A stretch of DNA of 64,000 nt from the NCBI GenBank assembly GCA_036245805.1, contig BTRK01000006.1:4939613-5003612 (forward strand), read 5' to 3'. Source of the stretch: Pristionchus mayeri. Lineage: Eukaryota > Nematoda > Chromadorea > Rhabditida > Neodiplogasteridae. The stretch's first letter is position 1. Each line of letters begins with the position of its first letter. Both the position numbers and the translations under genes were made by a program. The notes beneath the pieces were generated by a model. That model searched no databases. It was not told the DNA's origin and saw nothing but the letters and a program-made list of their open reading frames with translations. Below are positions 58,201 through 64,000 of the stretch, piece after piece.

Positions 58201-60679
58201 TAAAATTGAAAATTAAAAATCGAAAAACATCAAATTGTGGGGAAAGGGTTTACAAAGGCGTCTACACAAACGCCTTATCGATAGCGTCATTCCCCACTGA
58301 GGAGATAGATCTGGAGTGCGTAAAACGATCGATTTCCGCTGTTTTCACCTGATTTTTAGTGCTTTCGTTAGCACCACGCCCGTATGAAATTGAAATTGAG
58401 AAATCGATACACATCAAATTGTGGGGAAAGGGTTTAGGAAGGCCTCTGCACAAACGCCGTATCGATATCTTCATTCCCCACTGAGGAGATAGCTCTGAAG
58501 TGCACAAAACAAGGCTTTATCCATCGAAGTGTTATGTTTCTTCAAAAACGTAAAATGGAACAACAAGAAGAGCCCTGAAAATTTTAGAATCAAATGTGTT
58601 TCACTGTTTTTGAACCCGTGGAAAATGGGATGTAGCAGAGACCAAAAACATTCGGGATATGTTTCACGATAAATATTTGGGATCAGGAATGAATGGAAGG
58701 TAAGGAGCGACATTTTCCACACACCGAGTCATGGGATGATAAAGGGTCACAGTGAGAGAGAGCGGAAGGGAACATAAAATCGATCTGCCACGCAAATGAG
58801 ATTTCTTCCCCCCATTTGACACGCTGTGGTTATCTAATCGAGAGGCTGCAAGTCCTGTGGACGTCAGTTAACCCCAAAGAGACAGTGACGCTAAAAATGC
58901 ATTCACTCTCTCATCTTCGGGAAGCCATGCTCCGAGAGGGCCACGCAGGAAGGGGAGTGGAGACGATAGAGCATGTGCACAAGACCATCAACATGATCTG
59001 GCCAACATGCGCTTCTGTCATGCCTCTCAGCCATAGAATCTTCATAATTGTGTCACGCTTCAACAGCAAGAACGCACTCACTTATTGAATAATAATAACT
59101 ATTGATAAACAGCATTAATGATCTCATGACTGAATGGGACATATAAAGCTTGAAATGGGAATGTAGACTGTGAAATAATATAGGTTTCACTTCCGAAAGA
59201 CAAGGGCAAATTGAAATGTAATCGAACATTGAAATACTCTAGATATGTTTCAAGAAAATTATTTGCGATTCAAAACGAGTGGGAGATGAGACGAGAGATT
59301 CCCCACCAGCCGATGGGTTGACAATTGGTCACAATGAGCGAGCAAAATTGAGCAGAAAATCGCCCTGCCACGCAAATGAGCTTTCTTCCCCCCTTTGACA
59401 TGCTGTGTGGTAGTATTATGAATGCCAAGCGACAACGAAGACATATTGATCATTCCCACCAACCCATAATATTCAATAAACAGTGAAACCTATCAACAAT
59501 TATCAGTCATCTATACATTTCTAAGCACCCACTTTCTGATTTTCCACTTGGAAAAGTTGCAATATTATTCTTTCATGAACTGTCCACATTTCGTCCAGTA
59601 ATTTGCCTAACGAGTTTAGTGCAAGAGATATTTAATAAGAGTCTAGAAAACCGTTGATTTCGAAGGGATTTCGAGAAAAAAAATAAGATGAGGAACTACT
59701 AGATTAGACTAGGGATATCGATAGAAGGGCGCGCTCCCTCCATTTCGAAGCATGCGATAGAGCGAGTCGAGTGTGAAACCTTTGGAGCGTTCTAATTGAG
59801 AGTATTTGGTTAGGCACTGATTCAATTTATCTCGGAAGATCCTTATTTCATCGGATAAGTTCAGGGGGGAGAAAACGTAGCGAACGAGGAATCATTATAA
59901 TTATTATTTAGGAATTATTATAGTTATTATTTTGAAATTATTATCTAAATCATTATGTGCGTAATATTCATTATGACGACGTGCGCTCAATTAGCGTAGC
60001 CAAAAAAGTTTTTTTAATAATTAAGCTTATCATTGAATCAAAGATGTGAACCGACACCTATTCGCTTTTACTGAATATGAAGCACATTCATCCAATGGCC
60101 CAAAAATTAATTTTTCTATAATGTTCTACAACACGAGAGTAAAAGCACTAGGGAAGGAGTAGGGTGATTTATGTCACTTTGGCTGTCAATTTAAACAAAC
60201 ATATTTACAATTTACATTGCAGGCTATGATATGTCCTCGGAGCGCTCTTCTATCGACTGCGGCACTGAGGGTCTTCTCTCGCTCAGGGAATTCCTAGGCA
60301 ATCAACAGGCGAGTAAACGATAATATTTGCTCTTTGGGTGCTTGATCTCTTTCATCCTATTAAAACTATGACTTACTGATCGTTAGGAGCTACCGTTGTC
60401 TGCGTTTTAGCCAAGTTAACAACATTAATTAATCGATTTTGCGCACGCTGCTGCTTCTGAGCCCGTTGTAACAATAATGCCTTGGCGATAGTATACGATT
60501 ATAATTAATCAACTATCTAAATGATTAATTTATTGCAGAGTTCGATGCTGACCCTACAGAAACAGCTAATCAAGAATGCCCTTCGTGATTCTTGTCGAGA
60601 CGACAATGAGAAGATCTCAGCGACGAGAGTGGGACCGATGGGCATTCTCGACGAGACATTTGGAGATCCGAACGCGTGA
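48626..60679 (+). CDS. Two-pore-domain potassium channel, THIK (KCNK12/13)-like TWK subunit
   Basis: A complete 446-residue K2P subunit from 15 exons: 48626-48733, 50459-50563, 50646-50684, 52181-52282, 52398-52485, 55423-55488, 55593-55665, 55743-55847, 55947-55992, 56153-56265, 56471-56551, 56982-57074, 57179-57273, 60223-60308 and 60539-60679 (TGA). All phases agree. K2P dimers carry background potassium current across the plasma membrane. Seen: TM1 (about 49-71, FMFSCVLIGIYLLFGALIFQ), an extracellular cap with Cys97, pore filter 1 TIGFG (146-150), TM2 (about 163-190), a basic loop (YFRNRKVARRLARGG), TM3 (about 245-268), filter 2 TIGFGD (285-290), TM4 (about 311-336) and a basic then acidic tail. 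The wording NLFLERL and EGWTFIDSLYFCFTSFATIG points to the THIK branch. The start is the first ATG after an in-frame TGA and leads into a donor. The intron after 60308 uses a GC donor. Many introns share a repeat near their 5' ends. Confidence 0.93.
49180..49223. repeat. (CT)n microsatellite
   Basis: About 44 nt of uninterrupted CT dinucleotides in the first intron of the channel gene. Confidence 0.95.
49969..50035. repeat. Hairpin MITE remnant in intron 1 of the channel gene
   Basis: ATCTCCAAATCGCACACTCT pairs loosely with AGCATGTGAAATGAAGAGAG. An ATTAGTCGCTGCGG line precedes it at 49928. Confidence 0.5.
50225..50458 (+). repeat. Tandem copies of the intron-resident sequence before exon 2
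   Basis: GCTACAGTAATCCGAGAGTT followed by CCGTGGGTCAG occurs at 50309-50340 and again at 50394-50425. Each is followed by a line ending GGTTAGATTCATGATT or GGTCAGATTCATGATT (50355-50370 and 50437-50452). The second copy runs right up to the acceptor of exon 2. This is the same family as the copies near the 5' ends of the later introns. Confidence 0.75.
50580..50637 (-). repeat. Intron-resident repeat in reverse orientation, within the 82-nt intron 2
   Basis: Read on the minus strand, this intron contains ATCGATTACCGTAATCC and then TCGGTTCGGTGGGTCAG, the two blocks seen in plus orientation in other introns of this gene. The copy takes up most of the intron (50564-50645). Confidence 0.75.
51361..51472. 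repeat. hAT-like MITE (TAGAGTTCG family), 8-bp duplication, in intron 3
   Basis: A 112-bp hairpin, TAGAGTTCGAGAAATGACAC to GCGAACTCTA, with AAGCGAAT on both sides (51353-51360 and 51473-51480). The clean duplication marks it as a genuine, fairly recent insertion. Confidence 0.88.
54135..54227. repeat. hAT-like MITE (GAGCAATCG family), 8-bp duplication, in intron 5
   Basis: A 93-bp hairpin, GAGAAATCGTCTGACTCTCT to GAGTCAGACTATTGCTC, flanked by TCGTGAGA at 54127-54134 and 54228-54235. Near-identical to 45006-45098. Confidence 0.88.
54849..54913. repeat. Perfect 65-bp palindrome containing two TGACGTCA sites
   Basis: Two exact 31-nt arms around a 3-nt GAG loop; each arm carries CTATGACGTCATGCCGCC or its complement. 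No flanking duplication is seen. TGACGTCA is the CRE consensus bound by CREB-type bZIP factors, but here it may simply be part of a small foldback element. Confidence 0.85.
57485..59407. mobile_element. Non-autonomous DNA element in intron 13, 5-bp duplication, with a nested relative
   Basis: The ends are CACAGCATGTCAAAGGGGGG and its complement CCCCCCTTTGACATGCTGTG, flanked by TGGTA on both sides (57480-57484 and 59408-59412). Next to the ends are AGCTCATTTGCGTGGCAG and its complement. Interior units (about 57640-57750 and 57820-57910) repeat a TGCACAAACGC ... TTTGAG line. A related element at 58069-58828 interrupts it. No transposase frame. Confidence 0.8.
58069..58828. mobile_element. Nested 760-bp element of the same family, 5-bp duplication
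   Basis: The ends are CACAGCGTGTCAAAAGGGGG and CCATTTGACACGCTGTG, with GTTAT on both sides (58064-58068 and 58829-58833). It contains two internal repeats at about 58230-58330 and 58405-58505, sharing GTGGGGAAAGGGTTTA and CCCCACTGAGGAGATAG. Confidence 0.82.
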
Positions 60680-61199
60680 GACGCGTCAGAGTCACGCGTC
60701 GCGTGCGTGAGATCCATCCGTCTTCCTTCCTCCTCTCTACGTTGTAAACTCCGCATGTGCCCTTCCGTGACGGGTTTCATTCTATTGAGTACGGTAGATG
60801 ATAGTGGCCTCTAATTCCAATAGTAAGCTCATTGCCTTGTCATAGACACAAATTCCCGATCTCAATTCAATTTGCCCTTGTATTTCACGTAGATCTCATT
60901 TTTAGCGTCATTCGAAAGCATTTCTCGTTCTGTATAATTTGTACGAGTCTCTCGATCAGATACGGTGGTAGAAGACTCTCTCACTGTACCACACTATCTC
61001 GCCCTCTTTCTTCATGGCGAGAAATCATATGAAGACAGTCGTTCTGCCACCAGTTCTAGAGCAGACACCACGAAACGGAATTCACTCAACCATTGCGATA
61101 CTCCCCCATCTCTACTGTGATAAAAGAGATTATGATAATTCATATTGCAACAGTATGCCACAGTCTTAACCGGGACACCATTTTGCACTTCAGAAAATG
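60680..61199. other. Sequence downstream of the channel gene
   Basis: Presumed 3' UTR and spacer. I see no AATAAA shortly after the stop. A loose hairpin-like GAGTCTCTCGATCAG ... CTCTATCTCGCCC stretch lies near 60940-61040. Confidence 0.4.
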
Positions 61200-64000
61200 T
61201 TGTAAACTATTTCAATAATCTGTATTGACGTTGATTTGACGAGTAGACGTAGTGGCGGTGATTCAAAAAATAATCTTTTTTGTTACGCATTCACCATATG
61301 GACAACATTCTTGAAATTATCTGACGAACTTTTTCAATTCGATTTACAATTCGCGTTTGTCACGTTCCATTGTTTACACTTGGAACCAAGAGTTTACTCC
61401 CACTAGAAGAGTCTTACCGATCATAGATTCCTGGCATGATTATGATAAATCATATTGCAACAGTATGCCACAGTATTGGACACATCAGTCTAACTTCGTT
61501 TGCTTCTCTATCCCTCGGGAAGGGATCAGTAACCTGAGCAGACAGACTAGCCGAATCCAGTTGATCTCTGAGCCTGATCTCCTCTTCCTGCGAACATCAG
61601 GAAATGACGCACAAGGAGCGTGTTTTCCAGTAATCTAGCGGATATAATCGAGTCTTTAGCCATTCAGTATAACATCTATACTAATTCCCGCTCGGGTTTT
61701 CTACCGGCATGGACATTAGTGGTCGGTGTACTGTCAAACTCAGCAAAGTCGGGTCACGTTAAGGGGACTTTATCTGAGTAGACATGGAAAGTGAAACGAT
61801 GAATGAGCAATCGCCGGGGTTCTTATACCCACGGCTCACAGCATTCTAACTCGAGTAAATTTAATCAGTAAATTTAAAATCTGACTGAAATATTAAATCT
61901 GCCATCGCAAATCTCCCATTCGATGTTCGGATATGACCAGGCGATTTTGCGTTTCACTCCTACTATGAGACGAAAAGGTGCTCTGAGTGATCAAATTTGG
62001 GTTATTGTTTTATGTTTCGCAATGTTTTCAAATATCTAAGCTCTTTCTAACAGCCTATTCCCGCAATTTGTAGTTCTGGATTTCGCGGGATAATTCAAAA
62101 TCTTAATCCCTTTCTACCATTTTCTGGAGAGAACGGGGTCAGAACGCTGTGGGCTCGGCGCATTGCGCCATTAGAACATCGGGGAGAGCGGAGAGAACAG
62201 ATGGTGAGGGAAAGGGAGAGCGGGGGAGAGAGATGATATCTGAGATAAGGGGGCGGGAATAGCAAGCCAGAGTGAATAAGGTATGTGTGAGAAATGGAAA
62301 AATATATGTCGCTTTTCTATGAAAACAGGACTTATCTGGGTGTTTTCCTTCTATTTATCGCTAGATTCCCTCTTCAGTCTAAATATTTTAGCAGGTGAAA
62401 ATACGGATGAGAATATCTATAGCCTACAATAACCTGAAATTTAGTCATAATTCACCCGACAGGACGCGCCTTTTTCGCGAAACTAGTGAAGGAAAGGGGC
62501 AAAGTCTGAGACATTTGTCGTCTCTGTTCTATTGATTGAAGACTAGCCAGACTACACAAGCATCTAAAATTCGAAGTTATATCAGAAATTCCCTAAATAA
62601 TTGATCAAAAATTGTGACAATTTTTGATCCAGTGACGAATCGCGTCAGCTCATGGAGTGAATTCAATGTGTTTTATCTGATTCCTCCGAAAATACCGGAT
62701 AAATTGATTATTATTTAGCAAGGATGATGCCACCGCTCCACTCAATATTTCTTTTGATGTTAGATCTTATTTTGTCTATGAAACTCAAGCCATTCAGGCT
62801 ACTAAAAAATTCACCTGATACACTAGATCACACACTTGTGACAATAGCCAACTTCGAAAGGTCCTATCTGGGCAGAATGGAAATTATCTCGATGCGCCCA
62901 CCACAACCTGCCATCATCGTTTACCTTTGCGTCGGGAAAAATATACTCGACTATACGAATAGCAAATGAAATGTGGCGTAATGGAAGCCAATACGCGAAT
63001 TGTTCCTCGTTTTGTATTCACTTGAAGTCTCTAAAGCTTCCCTTATTCACACGAAAAAAGGGATAATTGTCGAAGGTGTGCAAGAGAACAGATGCAAAAA
63101 TGTTTGGGAATTAATGAGAAGTGAGATAAGTCTCGTGCCTTTCTACAACATGCCATTGGGAGGAGAGAATGTCACGCACTTCTTCGATATTTGGGCCACC
63201 CCATATCAATCTCTCATTCCTCTCCGTCACAGAGGGGTTGTGAGACCGAAAATCAGGAAGAGATACCTAGAAGAGATATCATTGTTGCTATGAAGAGATA
63301 ACAGAAAGCGAAAGATTTGAAATGGATGGAGGATGATTTGCTGGTTGTGTTTCACTGATGAGTGAATAGAGATAAAAACAGGGAGCGAACGATTTGACTG
63401 TATGATTATGGAAACAATCTTAAATATTTAACAAATTCCAGGATTCGTCACATCAACTCATGTCACCTCACTCGGCCGTGCTGCCTCCATCATCTACGGT
63501 TTTGTTGGTAAGCCACCTATTACCGTAGTCTAGGAGGTCGCTGGAGCACGCGGCGGAGCACGGAAATAACCCGAAAATGATCTTTGACATGTGCAGGTTG
63601 TACCTGCTGCGTCCTATTCGTCAACCTGTTCCTGGAACGCCTTTTTACGTTGCTCACTCACATGCTATCGACTACTGTAGCCTGGACAGTTCGGCGGGCC
63701 ACAGGGCGGGACGTGATGATGATTTCACCTCGTTTCAGGATCTTCCGCAACATGAAGTTAGCGAGGCGTCTAGCGCAAGGCAGTCCTGACTCAAAGCCTG
63801 TCACGTTGCTAGTCAATGATACAGAGTACGGAGACAGGCAGAGGTAGCAGACATATCAACTACCGTAGACAGAGGTCTGCGGGGCGCAGACATAACCTGT
63901 GGTTTGAAAAAAAATAAATTGCAGTTCTTTCGGCAACACGATGGGCCATTGGCGCCCATCCGTTTGCAAGGTACGAAAACATAATCTTCGATTTATGATA
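61200..64000 (+). repeat. Partial tandem segmental duplication of the channel gene's central part
   Basis: Direct-order matches to intron 5 and beyond: 61220-61440 to 52900-53110; 61500-61680 to 53190-53330 (AGGAAATGACGCACAAGG-type line); 62320-62360 to 53940-53975 (TCTGGGTGTTTTCCTTCTAT); 62720-63380 to 54470-55330; then exons 6-9 at 63442-63970. MITEs present in the first copy (54135, 54849) have no counterpart here, so those insertions may be later than the duplication, or were lost here. It continues past the window edge. Confidence 0.8.
63442..63970 (+). pseudogene. Duplicate K2P channel exons 6-9, probable pseudogene
   Basis: Exons: 63442-63507, 63597 to about 63667, 63739-63843 and 63925-63970, with the same lengths and phases as 55423-55488, 55593-55665, 55743-55847 and 55947-55992. 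The filter region reads FVTSTHVTSLGR where the first copy reads FGTSTPVTSLGR, so a glycine of the potassium filter is now valine. The second exon runs from THMLS into the intron repeat without the AG-GTTTGACC donor of the first copy, so normal splicing is lost. Exons 1-5 have no copy upstream in the duplication. The rest may lie beyond the window. Reading frames inside exons are otherwise intact, so decay is recent. Confidence 0.8.

Noticed and set aside
1..64000. CRISPR array, operon or prokaryotic features
   Set aside because: Gene structure is clearly eukaryotic (spliced exons, LINE, mariner); short direct repeats present are tandem or MITE derived.

Overview
The window is eukaryotic and most likely nematode. 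Genes are split into many small exons with GT-AG introns whose 3' ends read TTTCAG or TTGCAG. The recognisable genes are a TWK/THIK-type two-pore potassium channel, a hedgehog-related gene with a Hint domain, and a thrombospondin type 1 repeat gene. The very high load of inverted-repeat DNA elements would fit a diplogastrid such as Pristionchus, but that genus call is inference only. Almost all single open frames longer than 60 codons are chance frames in repeats or intergenic DNA; real coding sequence had to be assembled from exons.

Layout. 1-2 kb: a possible terminal exon, then half of a long palindromic repeat split by a mariner element. 3.7-5.5 kb: a 1.8-kb foldback repeat. 6.1-9.3 kb: a minus-strand CR1/Jockey-like LINE. 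9.4-14 kb: foldback elements nested inside each other, one of them a Tc1-like giant hairpin. 15.2-16.8 kb: a TSP1-domain gene (+). 17.0-18.2 kb: a second mariner. 19.0-22.6 kb: a DDE-type transposon with about 340-bp terminal repeats, inserted into the end of another element; a broken second copy lies at 24.2-25.5 kb. 23.1-23.4 kb: two exons of an unrecognised gene (-). 26.0-26.5 kb: a near-perfect inverted repeat with a target duplication. 27.7-30.9 kb: eleven exons of the hedgehog-related gene (-), covering its whole Hint domain. 31-48 kb: no convincing gene, but degenerate tandem repeats, a 1.07-kb palindrome and a dense population of 75-150-bp hairpin MITEs, several with exact 8-bp target duplications. 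48.6-60.7 kb: a complete 15-exon, 446-residue K2P channel gene (+). 61.2-64 kb: a partial tandem duplicate of that gene's middle, with a damaged pore filter and a lost splice donor.

The strongest unusual signal is in the potassium channel gene. Most of its short introns, and the matching introns of the duplicate, carry the same roughly 40-55-nt sequence just inside the 5' splice site (ATCGACTACCGTAATC followed by AGTTCGGCGGGTCAGA). One 82-nt intron carries it in reverse orientation. This looks like an intron-resident repeat or introner-like element, or else a conserved intronic element.

The genes have no evident joint pathway. Limits: splice sites were judged by eye, no database search was possible, and the 5' ends of the Hint and TSP1 genes are unresolved. 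I recognised no tRNA, rRNA or CRISPR array.
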